The notes: generated by a model from the sequence alone, not told the origin. 64,000 nt of DNA from an uncultured Ruminococcus sp. (GCA_902780505.1 CACZFN010000017.1:1-64000), one strand, 5' to 3'. Positions 32,290 through 41,721 are shown, counted from the stretch's first letter. Numbers and translations are program-made.

Positions 32290-32631
32290 CTACACATCAT
32301 TCCACTCGGAATTGCAAATGAATTTAGTGAGTATATGGCTAAGCTCGTCCTGCGCTTTCTTTATCTTTTGCATATCCTCGGCAAAAATGCTGTTTGTTTC
32401 GTTAGCCTTGCGAGCGATCTGGTTGATGTTATTGGAAATGGTACGCATACCGTTTATCAGTGGTGCCACGCCTTTCAAATCAAATGTCTTGACGCTGCCT
32501 GTCAGAGCAATATGCCTTAGATATGTGCCGGTTTTCATTCCGCAAGCCGCAGCCCTGCGCTCGACTTTTGCCCAATCTTCAAGCGAAAAATCTATCTCCT
32601 TGCGGTGGACTTGTTTGTATTTTCTTGCCAT
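32290..32631 (-). CDS. MobC-like mobilization protein of element 2
   Basis: 113 residues: N-terminal ribbon-helix-helix-like part (RKEIDFSLEDWAKVERRAAA, then CGMKTGTYLRHIAL) and a MobC-type helical region with MRTISNNINQIARKANE. The second ATG (32631) fits the GGAGAG site better than the one at 32637. In related elements such a gene precedes a relaxase gene; here the integrase follows at once, so the protein is orphaned or serves a relaxase supplied in trans. Confidence 0.75.
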   Translation of the reverse strand: MARKYKQVHRKEIDFSLEDWAKVERRAAACGMKTGTYLRHIALTGSVKTFDLKGVAPLINGMRTISNNINQIARKANETNSIFAEDMQKIKKAQDELSHILTKFICNSEWNDV

Positions 32632-32657
32632 TTTCATCTCTCCTTTTGGTTTTTTAT

Positions 32658-32760
32658 ATGTGATTTATCGTGACGCTCCGATTTGGGGGAAAGAGCCGAG
32701 GAATACGGCTCTTTCTATACTTGCTTACTCCGGTGAAAACAAGTATTCCAAAAATCACAT
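32658..32760. other. Nested inverted repeats, oriT-like
   Basis: Between the MobC-like gene and the excisionase: outer ATGTGATTT (32658-32666) / AAATCACAT (32752-32760), an inner AAAGAGCCG/CGGCTCTTT hairpin (32690-32714), and ATACTTG/CAAGTAT. The position upstream of a mob gene suggests a former or trans-acting oriT; a plain terminator for the excisionase gene is the simpler alternative for the inner hairpin. Confidence 0.35.
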
Positions 32761-32806
32761 TTGCACGAATTATTTCTCCACACCCGATAGGGTATATTCT
32801 TTGCTG

Positions 32807-33094
32807 TTAGCCTGTATCACCAAAATATTTCAGCAGGCTCGATTTATACACAAGTATCTTGCCACGCTCGCCTGCGCCGCTGCGCATATGTGCAATCTCG
32901 CCACGTTTTACAAGCTGGCGGACTGTATGCTCCGAAAGCCCGGGGACAAGAGCCGCACATTCCTTAATAGTCAGCAGCTCCGGCATTGCAGGCTTGTCCT
33001 CGACCTCTGCCGAGGCTATCTCATCGACAGGTATCATCTGCCGCAGCAGCTCTGCGACTTGCAAGATCAACTCATTCTTTTCGTTCAGTTTCAA
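32807..33094 (-). CDS. Excisionase/helix-turn-helix protein of element 2
   Basis: 95 residues. The C-terminal half is the excisionase winged helix (LLTIKECAALVPGLSEHTVR, QLVKRGEIAHMRSGAGERGK, then ILVYKSSLLKYF); the N-terminal 40 residues are a helical extension. It starts with TTG behind GGAGAGG, 23 bp inside the preceding gene. It probably controls excision of element 2. Confidence 0.78.
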   Translation of the reverse strand: MKLNEKNELILQVAELLRQMIPVDEIASAEVEDKPAMPELLTIKECAALVPGLSEHTVRQLVKRGEIAHMRSGAGERGKILVYKSSLLKYFGDTG

Positions 33095-33278
33095 GCGACC
33101 TCTCCTTTCGTTTTGCTATCTCCTCGATCTTCATCAGCATATCGAGCTGATGTTCTTCGCTAAGCTCAAAGCGCAGCCAACGCACAAGGATCTGCTCGGA
33201 AATGCCAAGCTCGTAAGCAAGCTCCCAATGGCGGACACCCCTCGTTTTGAGTTCATCTCTAATGATTTTGTTTGCCAT
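33072..33278 (-). CDS. Small helix-turn-helix protein, 68 aa
   Basis: MANKIIRDELKTRGVRHWEL, then AYELGISEQILVRWLRFELS and a charged helical tail. The layout is that of the short regulators found beside Firmicute element excisionases (helix WELAYELGISEQILVRWLR). GGAGAG precedes the ATG. It overlaps the excisionase gene by 23 bp and is divergent from the XRE regulator at 33603. Confidence 0.68.
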   Translation of the reverse strand: MANKIIRDELKTRGVRHWELAYELGISEQILVRWLRFELSEEHQLDMLMKIEEIAKRKERSLETERKE

Positions 33279-33602
33279 GTTTCATCTCTCCTTTGTTTTC
33301 TATTGAGGGCTAATGACGATAATGCTGCCCTCTGTTATTAATAATAGCATGAAAAATACGTCTGTGCCGTATGTTCCATAATCCGAAAATATTTCTTTTT
33401 GGAGCAACAAAATTTCATATATGAAATGATGATAATGATTGCTTTGAAATATCAATAAAATGCTGCTTTGGTATTAACTGTACGATTTTTAGTATAGTTA
33501 AACACGACACCGCAACTGTCCGAAAAATGTTACCGATATTTCTGTAAAGTGTGGTATAATGTAAACAGAAGAGTTATACCATACCGACAGGAGTGTGATA
33601 AA
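33279..33602. promoter_or_regulatory. Divergent control region of element 2
   Basis: 324 bp without a gene between divergent regulators. It holds a 16-bp palindrome ATTTCATATATGAAAT (33412-33427), an inverted repeat TTAACT/AGTTAA near 33474-33497, and GGTATAA/TTATACC (33553-33559, 33574-33580) over the TATAAT (33555-33560) that serves the XRE gene. These are likely operators for the XRE protein. Confidence 0.55.
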
Positions 33603-34394
33603 ATGAAAACCACTATGGGCGAAAAGATCAAAGATCTGCGTGTGGAGCGTCACATGACCACCAAGCAGCTTGCACAGGCAACAGGCATTTCTGAGGCTGT
33701 GATAAACGGTCTTGAAAATGACATCGGGCGTGATGTCGGGTATAGCAGGATAGTTGACCTTGCTAAGTTTTTCGATGTCCCGACGGATTTCCTGCTGGGC
33801 TTTACAGAGAGCCGTATCACGAAAAATATCGAACTGAAAGAGTTGGGACTGACCGACAAAGCGATAGAGGTGCTGCTTGCAAAGCGTCAGGACAACGAGC
33901 TTGTGAGCAAGCTAATCGAGCACACCGAGTTTGTTAATTTGATAAATGCGATCGATATTTACATCAGACAGCTTGCCGCTAAGTCGATAAACACAATAAA
34001 TAACCTCACTGTGGTGGTGCAGCGAGGCGTCGAGAATTATGCGGCTGGGGCAGGTCAACCCGAAGGCTATGATGATGCGATGAAGTACATTAACGAGACG
34101 AAGGTTGATGAGGACGAGTTCCTGCGGTATCGTATTACTGAGCGATTCAATCAGATACTGCGTGATCTGCACAGTGAGTTTAATGCCGATGAGCAGATGC
34201 CGTCCGTCATCACCGATGCGAATGAGATGTCGGCTAACATGATCGACCTGCTGGATATGGTGAAAAAGGGTGAGGTGGAGATTGATAGTCCTATGGATGC
34301 TGTTGAGTTGATGATGGAAAGGATGGGGGTGAGGGAGGAGGAAATGCAGGATTTGATTGGAATGTGGCTTAATGACGGTGATGATTATGATTGA
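33603..34394 (+). CDS. XRE-family repressor with long C-terminal domain
   Basis: 263 residues: N-terminal XRE helix-turn-helix (GEKIKDLRVERHMTTKQLAQ, ATGISEAVINGLEND, RIVDLAKFFDVPTDFLLGFT; about 5-65), then about 195 residues of mostly helical, acidic sequence that may dimerize or sense an inducer. AGGAG precedes the ATG; the frame is open 18 codons further up without a ribosome site. It is the probable master repressor of element 2 and stands just before the restriction genes. Confidence 0.84.
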   Translation: MKTTMGEKIKDLRVERHMTTKQLAQATGISEAVINGLENDIGRDVGYSRIVDLAKFFDVPTDFLLGFTESRITKNIELKELGLTDKAIEVLLAKRQDNELVSKLIEHTEFVNLINAIDIYIRQLAAKSINTINNLTVVVQRGVENYAAGAGQPEGYDDAMKYINETKVDEDEFLRYRITERFNQILRDLHSEFNADEQMPSVITDANEMSANMIDLLDMVKKGEVEIDSPMDAVELMMERMGVREEEMQDLIGMWLNDGDDYD

Positions 34395-34453
34395 AACGAA
34401 TGTAGAAATAGATATCAAGGTCTCTATAATTACGAAAGAATTAATAGTTTCTA

Positions 34454-34482
34454 TTGCATTTGTCGAGATTTTATGATATAAT
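34454..34482 (+). promoter_or_regulatory. Promoter of the restriction-modification operon
   Basis: TTGCAT (34454-34459), 17 bp, TATAAT (34477-34482); GAAAGG precedes the ATG at 34528. Confidence 0.7.
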
Positions 34483-34527
34483 TATTTTGAGTAATTATAT
34501 ATTTTTGATATTACGAAAGGTAAAAAA

Positions 34528-37515
34528 ATGAATAGAAGAGATGCTTTGAAACAGCTTGTCAAGCGTTTCGATGAAAACTATAAAGAATATAAGAGAGATA
34601 CATATAATGAACACTCCTGCCGTGATGAGTTTATCAATCCTTTTCTGGAAATACTTGGTTGGGACGTTATCAACAGCAAGGGTTTAGCTCCGCAGTATAG
34701 AGAAGTAATAGCGGAGTACCACGCAAGTTCAAGTGATCGTCCCGACTACTCTCTTACACTGAGAGGTGTATCCAAGTTCTTTGTTGAAGCCAAGAAACCT
34801 CATGTTGACATCAGCAAAGACCCTTCACCTGCTGTTCAGGCAAGAAAGTACGGCTGGAACGCAAAGCATAAAATAGCTGTTCTCACTAACTTTGAGTATT
34901 TCATTATTTATGATACTACAACCGTACCGCATGATAATGATAAATGCTCCGTTTCACGCTACCGCATCTATAAGTACACTGAATACGTGGAGAAACTTGA
35001 TGAGATCACCAAACTTGTATCGAGAGACTCAGTTTACAGCGGTGATTTCGATAAGTATTTTAGTGAGACATTTGCAGGTGCAGGCAGTCAGAAGCAGCAG
35101 GTCGATGTTCATTTCTTAAAGCAGATCAACGATTGGCGTATCGCATTAAGTAATGAACTCTATGCCAAAGGCGGACGCTATGCTTCTCTTGATGTGTTGA
35201 ATGATGTCGTTCAGGAATTTATCAACCAGATTGTATTTATCAGAATATGTGAGGACAAAAACCTTCCTCTCTATCACAAGCTCAAAGATACAATTACTGA
35301 TTCTGCGACGCTTCAAAAAGAACTTGAAGCCCTCTTCCGTGATGCTGACAAGAGATATAACTCCGGTATGTTCTCAGGAGATTATATCATTTTCGACCTC
35401 AACAACAGCGTTATCGCAGATATGATAAAAGGCTTGTACTACCCACAAAGCCCGTATCTGTTCAGCATCATAGAGCCGAATATGCTCGGCAAAATCTATG
35501 AGATGTTCCTTACAGAGCAGCTCACCATACTCGATAATGGTAAAATAGGACTGGCGCAGAAAAAAGATTGCCTTAACCGTTCTGTTGTTACCACTCCTAC
35601 GGAGATTGTGAAGTATATGGTAGAGAAAACGCTCTCTCGCCTTTGTGACGGAAAAACATCTGATGAAATATGTGAACTTAATGTTGCTGACATTGCTTGC
35701 GGTTCAGGAGTATTTCTTGAAGAAGTATTTCAGTATTTGCAGTCTTATTGTGTAGAGTGGTATCTTGAAAATGATAAGTCGCACCTGATAGAGATAGACA
35801 ACGGAGGATATAAGCTTCCTCTTGAAGAAAAGAAAAAGCTTCTCTGCTCCTGCATCTACGGTGTTGATATTGATATTCACGCTGTTGAAGTTGCTAAGTT
35901 CTCTCTGCTTATAAAGCTAATAGAGAATGAAACTGCTCCTTCCGTTAAGGCAGTAACTCCTATATTGCCTGACCTCAGCACTAATATCCTTCATGGTAAT
36001 TCATTGGTCAGTGATACTGAACTGAAAGGGATTAAATGTACAGATGAACAGCTTGTTGAGATCGTGCCACTTAATTGGGACGAACTTGCTGTAAATAGTT
36101 TCGATGCTATTGTGGGAAATCCACCTTATGTCACTACCGAGGATATTCATTCTCTTATCCCTGCTCCCGAATTTGATATTTACAAGAAGAAGTACAAGAC
36201 AGCACATAAGCAGTTTGATAAATACTTTATATTCCTTGAAAGAGCTTTACAGAAAGTCAAAGAAAACGGCTATGTTTGCTACATAGTGCCAAACAAGTTC
36301 TTCAAAATTGGCGCAGGTGCAAAACTCCGTGATTATATTGCTAAGGCAAAATATCTCGTCAGCTTGGATGATTTTGGTGCAGCACAGTTATTTGAGGATA
36401 AGACAATATACAGTTCTATTATACTGATGCAGAAAAAGGCTCAGGATAGCTTCAAGTATACAAATGTTGATTCTGCCAATAATCTGTGGCTCGGCAAACC
36501 TACTGACAGCATAGAACTGAACAGCTCTCTACTTGATGAACTGCCGTGGAAGCTCACATCTGACTTTGAGTTTCTGGAGATACTTAAAAAGATTGAGCCT
36601 GTATCCGCTCCGCTTGACCGCTTTGCAGAGATTTTCAATGGTATCCAAACAAGTGCCGAAAGGCCCCTGCCTATCTATTGGTTTGCAGGCGAAGAGATAA
36701 TCAGTGAAGATGATGATACGATTACTGTCAAGAAAGACGGAAAGGTTTATTCTATTGAAAAGAAGATACTAAAGCCGTATTTTAAACCTACCAAGAAAGC
36801 GGAAAAAGGGCTAACAACTTATAATAGCTTAACAACGGATAAGAAGATCATCTTCCCTTATGACAGCGAAGGTCACCTGATTCCTATTGAAACGATGAAG
36901 GCTGATTATCCTGGAACATACACTTATCTCTTAAAATATTATGATAGGTTAGTGCCTAAGTGCGTATCAAAAGAAGGAATAATAGATGTTCCCAATGCCA
37001 CAGCCGATACTTGGTATCAGTACGGCAGAACACAGGCATTAACAGCGTTTATTGATACTCCAAAGCTCATCGTTAAGGTTATGGCAAAAGATAATCCTAT
37101 GTATGCTATGGATAAAGCGGATATGCTTATTGCTTCCGGTGGAACGGCAGGATACTGTGCTGTTGTCAAGAAAGCTGATAGCTGTTATGATCTTGAATAT
37201 ATACAGGCTTGGCTTGCCAATTCTTACACCGAGAAGATTTTTAATATCGTCGGCAGCGACTTTGAAGGCGGCTTCATTTCGAGAGGTACTTTTGTACTTT
37301 CATCACTACCGTTCGTAATGCTGAACTTTGACAATCCGAAACAAAAGGCATTATACGACCGAGTAGTTGAAGCAACCCGTGAAGTGTATACTATCAATGA
37401 TAAGCTTGCAGAAAAGCCTGCAAAGCAAGTTGAAACCACTCTTATACGCAAGAAAACTGCTCTGATCAAGGAGATAGATGAACTAATTTCCCGTGTTTAC
37501 AGATTAGAGTTTTAA
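34528..37515 (+). CDS. Type IIG-like restriction endonuclease/adenine methyltransferase
   Basis: A 995-residue fusion. Residues about 20-150 form a PD-(D/E)xK nuclease domain (RPD at 71-73, then E87-A-K89 in FFVEAKKP). A helical linker follows, then an N6-adenine methyltransferase with SAM motif I DIACGSGVF (388-396) and catalytic NPPY (531-534), and a TaqI/Eco57I-type C-terminal target-recognition region (about 680-990). It should both cut and methylate one site. It heads a plus-strand operon; a second methyltransferase starts 14 bp after its stop. Confidence 0.88.
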   Translation: MNRRDALKQLVKRFDENYKEYKRDTYNEHSCRDEFINPFLEILGWDVINSKGLAPQYREVIAEYHASSSDRPDYSLTLRGVSKFFVEAKKPHVDISKDPSPAVQARKYGWNAKHKIAVLTNFEYFIIYDTTTVPHDNDKCSVSRYRIYKYTEYVEKLDEITKLVSRDSVYSGDFDKYFSETFAGAGSQKQQVDVHFLKQINDWRIALSNELYAKGGRYASLDVLNDVVQEFINQIVFIRICEDKNLPLYHKLKDTITDSATLQKELEALFRDADKRYNSGMFSGDYIIFDLNNSVIADMIKGLYYPQSPYLFSIIEPNMLGKIYEMFLTEQLTILDNGKIGLAQKKDCLNRSVVTTPTEIVKYMVEKTLSRLCDGKTSDEICELNVADIACGSGVFLEEVFQYLQSYCVEWYLENDKSHLIEIDNGGYKLPLEEKKKLLCSCIYGVDIDIHAVEVAKFSLLIKLIENETAPSVKAVTPILPDLSTNILHGNSLVSDTELKGIKCTDEQLVEIVPLNWDELAVNSFDAIVGNPPYVTTEDIHSLIPAPEFDIYKKKYKTAHKQFDKYFIFLERALQKVKENGYVCYIVPNKFFKIGAGAKLRDYIAKAKYLVSLDDFGAAQLFEDKTIYSSIILMQKKAQDSFKYTNVDSANNLWLGKPTDSIELNSSLLDELPWKLTSDFEFLEILKKIEPVSAPLDRFAEIFNGIQTSAERPLPIYWFAGEEIISEDDDTITVKKDGKVYSIEKKILKPYFKPTKKAEKGLTTYNSLTTDKKIIFPYDSEGHLIPIETMKADYPGTYTYLLKYYDRLVPKCVSKEGIIDVPNATADTWYQYGRTQALTAFIDTPKLIVKVMAKDNPMYAMDKADMLIASGGTAGYCAVVKKADSCYDLEYIQAWLANSYTEKIFNIVGSDFEGGFISRGTFVLSSLPFVMLNFDNPKQKALYDRVVEATREVYTINDKLAEKPAKQVETTLIRKKTALIKEIDELISRVYRLEF

Positions 37516-37529
37516 AGAAGGTAATGATT

Positions 37530-39158
37530 ATGAGACTCAAAAAGGATAGTTCCGAACAGAAATTAAGAGGAGCATACTATACGCCATTGCAGCTTGCCAA
37601 TGCAATGGTGAGCCTTGTTGCGTCCCAAAACATCACCAGTGTATTAGAGCCGAGCTGTGGAGACGGTGTATTCCTCGATAGCCTTGCATCATTGAACCTC
37701 ATCAACGATATTCCAAACATTACTGCTGTTGAGATAGAGCCTGACGAAGCAGAAAAAGTCGGTAATAATTATAAGAACAATGCCAATGTTCATGTTCTAA
37801 ATGAAGATTTCTTAGACTTTTATCAGAGAGTATACGGAAAAGAGAGCTATGATCTGATTTTGGGCAATCCCCCATATATTCGTTACCAGTATCTCACCGA
37901 GGAACAACGTGAAATACAGTCGAGCATACTCACTTCTCACGGAATGAAGTCCAATAAACTGATAAATGCGTGGGTAGCATTCCTTGTGGCTTGTGTTCAG
38001 TTACTTTCTGAGAACGGGAAAATAGCATTTGTCATTCCTGCGGAGATACTTCAAGTTGTATATGCCGAGGATTTGCGTCTTTTTCTTTCAAATCAGCTCT
38101 CAAGAATCACGTTACTGACATTTGAGCAGCTCGTTTTCCCCGATATAGAACAGGAGATACTCGTTTTCATCGGCGAAAAAGGCAAGGAAGAGAAAGGTAT
38201 ACGCATAATAGAACTCAGTAACCTTGAAGATTTTAAAAAACTTGACCTTAATTCTAATGGCTTTCAGAAGTTAAAACACGTTAAGGAAAAGTGGACAAAG
38301 TATTTTGTGTCAGCAGAAGAAATAAAAGTGATCCAGTCCATTCGTGACGATAAACGATTCACGAAGTTTTCTGATTTAGCACTGATTAACGTGGGCATTA
38401 CAACAGGAAACAATACTTATTTTTCTGTTGATAAGGAAACATCTGATAAATATGAGCTTTCTTCTGTAACGCTTCCGCTTATTGGAAGAAGCTCTCATGC
38501 ACATGGAATCTATTTTACAGATAGTGATTGGCAGGAGAACATACAGGATAATAAGCGAGCTATGCTAATAAGCTTTCCCGATACACCGTATGAAGCATAT
38601 CCTTCCAAACATAAGGAGTACATAAAGTTTGGAGAGGAAAACGGAAAAAACAATGGATATAAGTGTTCTATCCGTGACAGGTGGTACATTGTCCCATCAG
38701 TATGGATACCTGATGCTTTCTTTCTCAGGAGGAATAACTTCTATCCTAAGTTTGTGCTGAACCGATGCAATGCAGTATCAACGGATACAATGCACCGAAT
38801 AAAGTTCAATGAAGGCGTAAAAGCTGAAAATGTTCTTCTGTCGTACTATAACAGCATTTCCTTTGCATTTACAGAAATATGCGGCAGAAGCTATGGCGGC
38901 GGAGTGCTTGAAATTCTCCCTGGAGAAGTGGGAAATATAATGCTGCCTGTCATAACGGATATTGATGAAGCCCTAAAAAATGAACTTTTAGAGAGTATTG
39001 ATAACATCGTTCGCAATGATGAAGATATAGAAGAGGCTCTAGATCTTGTTGATCAGAGACTTCTTGTTGAAGTATTGGGTATTAATAAGAATATCTGCAT
39101 TACCTGTCGTCAGATTTGGAAGAAGATGCAGAAGCGAAGATTAGGAAGAGGAGAGTGA
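37530..39158 (+). CDS. N6-adenine DNA methyltransferase (Eco57I-like)
   Basis: 542 residues. Motif X KLRGAYYTPLQLANAMV, SAM motif I VLEPSCGDGVFLDSL (about 38-52), catalytic LILGNPPYIRYQ (NPPY at 113-116), then a target-recognition half. There is no nuclease motif. It may protect the second strand of an asymmetric site cut by the upstream enzyme, as type IIG systems with an extra methylase do. The second ATG, at 37530, has the better spacing from AAGAAGG; 37524 is possible. Confidence 0.88.
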   Translation: MRLKKDSSEQKLRGAYYTPLQLANAMVSLVASQNITSVLEPSCGDGVFLDSLASLNLINDIPNITAVEIEPDEAEKVGNNYKNNANVHVLNEDFLDFYQRVYGKESYDLILGNPPYIRYQYLTEEQREIQSSILTSHGMKSNKLINAWVAFLVACVQLLSENGKIAFVIPAEILQVVYAEDLRLFLSNQLSRITLLTFEQLVFPDIEQEILVFIGEKGKEEKGIRIIELSNLEDFKKLDLNSNGFQKLKHVKEKWTKYFVSAEEIKVIQSIRDDKRFTKFSDLALINVGITTGNNTYFSVDKETSDKYELSSVTLPLIGRSSHAHGIYFTDSDWQENIQDNKRAMLISFPDTPYEAYPSKHKEYIKFGEENGKNNGYKCSIRDRWYIVPSVWIPDAFFLRRNNFYPKFVLNRCNAVSTDTMHRIKFNEGVKAENVLLSYYNSISFAFTEICGRSYGGGVLEILPGEVGNIMLPVITDIDEALKNELLESIDNIVRNDEDIEEALDLVDQRLLVEVLGINKNICITCRQIWKKMQKRRLGRGE

Positions 39159-39164
39159 TATTTT

Positions 39165-39824
39165 ATGAGTGATAAAAAAGGAGTAATATACATACTGACA
39201 AACCCTTCATTTCCTGAATATGTTAAAATCGGATATGCTGATGATATTGATAAACGACTTAAACAATTAAATAGAAGCGAGTGTATTCCTTTTGCTTTCA
39301 GAGTTTACGCCACATATGAAGTAAGCTCTCGCCTTTCCGATTTAAAAATCCATTCTATAATTGACAAACTAAACCCTAATCTCAGGTCAGTTGAGAGTTT
39401 CAATGGCAAACAACGCATAAGAGAATTCTATGCTATGTCTCCAGAAGATGCTTATTCTATATTAGAAGCTATTGCTGAAATACATAATTGTGCAGATAAA
39501 CTTAAACTTGCTCAACCTGACGAAGAAGAACAGAAAGCAGAAGAGACTGCCAAAGACATCGATACTGAAAGCATTGAGAGAGCAGCAAACTTTTCGTTTA
39601 GTAAATGCCAAATACCTATAGGTGCAAAGATTGAGTTTTGTGACAATCCAAGCATTACAGCGATAGTTGTTAGTGAGAAAAAAGTTGAGTATAATGGGGA
39701 AACTATGTATTTGACAGCGCTTGCAAAATTACTTACTGGTGTAAAGTATGCAATTGCGGGGCCAAGATATTTTAAATATAAAGGTGAGTTTTTAAATGAT
39801 ATTAGGCATAGATTGGGAGTATAA
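39165..39824 (+). CDS. GIY-YIG (T5orf172-type) nuclease-like protein
   Basis: 219 residues. The N-terminal domain has GVIYILTNPSFPEYVKIGYA and DIDKRLKQLNRS, the GIY-YIG/T5orf172 pattern (here VIYIL...VKIG), with Arg and Glu further on. After an acidic linker (about 120-140) a C-terminal domain with LTALAKLLTGVKYAIAGPRY and FKYKGEFL resembles DUF4357. The protein may be a nuclease or a DNA-binding partner of the methyltransferases. It starts 6 bp after the methylase stop. From here to 45426 the DNA is visibly more AT-rich. Confidence 0.75.
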   Translation: MSDKKGVIYILTNPSFPEYVKIGYADDIDKRLKQLNRSECIPFAFRVYATYEVSSRLSDLKIHSIIDKLNPNLRSVESFNGKQRIREFYAMSPEDAYSILEAIAEIHNCADKLKLAQPDEEEQKAEETAKDIDTESIERAANFSFSKCQIPIGAKIEFCDNPSITAIVVSEKKVEYNGETMYLTALAKLLTGVKYAIAGPRYFKYKGEFLNDIRHRLGV

Positions 39825-39862
39825 ATAAGAATTGTATAGAGTAGAATGGAGATTATAGATTT

Positions 39863-40648
39863 GTGAAAATAGTTTTTTGGAATTTATATAAAAAAGATAA
39901 TTCAAAGCATATCAGAAGTTTACTGCTTGAGAATGATATAGATATAGCAATATTTGCTGAATATGAAAAACTCGATCTTCCAAAACTAAAAAAAGATAAT
40001 CCTGAGTACTATGTTGCTGATAATATGGGTGTATGTGATAGGCTTCTTTTTGTTTATAAAAAAGGCATAAAATTTACTATCAGGCAGGAGCAGTACTATT
40101 ATGCAATCCATTCCTTCATATTCAATAATAATTATTTTATCATTGTAGGGCTTCATCTTCCTTCAAATATGCATTCTAAATCAGATGATAGAAAGGAAGA
40201 GATTCCATACATTATAAACGATGTGTTAATTGAAGAAAGGAAACAAAAAACAGAAAAAACATTGGTTATTGGTGACTTCAATGCGAATCCATTTGACTCT
40301 GAACTTATATTAAAAAATATGTTTAATGCAGTTTTATATAAAGAAATTATACGAAAACAAGATGTAGTAACCCACAAAAAAAGAAAGTACAAAAGATTCT
40401 ACAATCCCATGATAAACTATATAACAGAAACTAATCAGCATTATGGTACATATTACTACTCAAACGGGATTGATGCTTTAAATTGGAACTGTTATGATCA
40501 AGTTCTTGTCAGAAAGGAATTAATAGATAATCTTTCTGCTGTGAGGTTTTGTAAATCAATAGAAAAATACAGTCTGATTACCAAAAATGGAGTTCCTGAT
40601 AAAAGAATCAGTGACCATTTACCATTAATTGTAGAGGTGAATTTATAA
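39863..40648 (+). CDS. Endonuclease/exonuclease/phosphatase (EEP) family protein
   Basis: 261 residues with the EEP motif series: KIVFWNLYKKD (Asn metal ligand), FAEYEKL (catalytic Glu), LLFVYKKGI, IIVGLHLPSN, VIGDFNANPFDSE (GDFNA), and the C-terminal SDHLPLIVEV (DH pair). No signal peptide, so it is a cytosolic metal-dependent nuclease or phosphatase. GTG start at 39863 behind GGAG. Its stop overlaps the next start (TAATG), so the two are made together. This family is unusual as a direct member of a restriction operon. Confidence 0.82.
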   Translation: MKIVFWNLYKKDNSKHIRSLLLENDIDIAIFAEYEKLDLPKLKKDNPEYYVADNMGVCDRLLFVYKKGIKFTIRQEQYYYAIHSFIFNNNYFIIVGLHLPSNMHSKSDDRKEEIPYIINDVLIEERKQKTEKTLVIGDFNANPFDSELILKNMFNAVLYKEIIRKQDVVTHKKRKYKRFYNPMINYITETNQHYGTYYYSNGIDALNWNCYDQVLVRKELIDNLSAVRFCKSIEKYSLITKNGVPDKRISDHLPLIVEVNL

Positions 40649-41361
40649 TGGCAGATATGTGGCCTGAATTATTTGAGAATAATAGCGAATTCGAGGAAAA
40701 TCGAGCTTTAGATATTCTTGATGAACAAGTTAATGCAATAAATGACAAGACAAATGGAAGAATAAAGGGGATCGTAACAGAAATCAAATATACTGATAAT
40801 ATGCCTGGACTTACATCAGCACTTAGTACATTTGTAAGTCTATTATCTGCTTCAAAGATTTCACAACAGGAGGTCTTAGAGGAGGAATTAGATTCCAAAC
40901 TAGATATCAATGAGCTTTATCAAACCACCCCATACAAATTTGAAATATTTAGTGATTCATTTAGGTTTAGAATTTTAGTTTTAATTAACAGAAAGGATTT
41001 TCCAATTCAAATAACATTAGATGAGGGGATAAGTCAAGAACTCAAAATTGAAAAGCATAAGCTTATAGAGAGCAATTCTCAGTTCGAGGAAGTCCTTTCA
41101 AGCATTTTACGTTCAACAAAAATGAAATCTATTCTAAATAGAATGCTTAATTACCAAGAGACAGAGATTGAAGGACGTATAATAAACATCTTAAAAGTTC
41201 AAACAGATATATCACTATCTGAGCTGGCAAAAAGAATTAAAATGACAAGATCAAGTACACTATTTATACTAAACAAAATGGTAGAAAAAGGTATACTGCA
41301 AGAATATAATGAAAATCGAAAAAGGAGCTGGCATATAGTAAAGACTACAGAGGAAGACTAA
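40648..41361 (+). CDS. Winged-helix protein coupled to the EEP nuclease
   Basis: 237 residues. The N-terminal 150 residues are mixed alpha/beta and unrecognised; residues about 170-232 form a winged helix (IEGRIINILKVQTDISLSEL, AKRIKMTRSSTLFILNKMVE, KGILQEYNENRKRSWHIV). The start lies in the TAATG overlap with the EEP gene. It may be a DNA-binding targeting subunit or the regulator of the pair; its N-terminal domain is large for a plain regulator. Confidence 0.68.
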   Translation: MADMWPELFENNSEFEENRALDILDEQVNAINDKTNGRIKGIVTEIKYTDNMPGLTSALSTFVSLLSASKISQQEVLEEELDSKLDINELYQTTPYKFEIFSDSFRFRILVLINRKDFPIQITLDEGISQELKIEKHKLIESNSQFEEVLSSILRSTKMKSILNRMLNYQETEIEGRIINILKVQTDISLSELAKRIKMTRSSTLFILNKMVEKGILQEYNENRKRSWHIVKTTEED

Positions 41362-41721
41362 TAAACAAACAGAACGGCTGCACCACTCAGGCACAGCCGT
41401 TGATCCTCAAATATAAACCATACACTCAAACACAGTTTCTCTCGCCATGTATACGAAGCAGTTCTCCAGATTGAGCTTTTTCTCGCATCGGCGGTGATTA
41501 CGGCTTTTTGATAGCAGCTGTCGGTCTGCCTACAGAGCACTACTTGGGGACTGATAGCTTAAACAACATTTTATTTTATCATAAAGGTATTGCATGATTT
41601 TGTTCCCATTATCAAGCCTATAAAGCTTGTCAGAGTATGTAACATCAGAATAGTAAAGATAAATACTGTTTTAGTCTATGTAATAACAAAGTATTATATT
41701 TCCAAAGTAAGGAGACAAATA
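41362..41721. other. Non-coding gap with a hairpin in the defence island
   Basis: 360 bp. AACGGCTG (41373-41380) / CAGCCGTT (41394-41401) forms a stem after the winged-helix gene, with a T-rich tail only on the minus strand. 41400-41560 is richer in GC than its surroundings and looks like foreign or relic sequence. An AT-rich stretch follows, with AAGGAG for the next gene. Confidence 0.45.

Noticed and set aside
41358-41540. 60-codon minus-strand frame in the defence-island gap
   Set aside because: Opposite to the operon, no ribosome site, Cys/Trp/Arg-rich product typical of a chance frame; a relic gene piece cannot be excluded.
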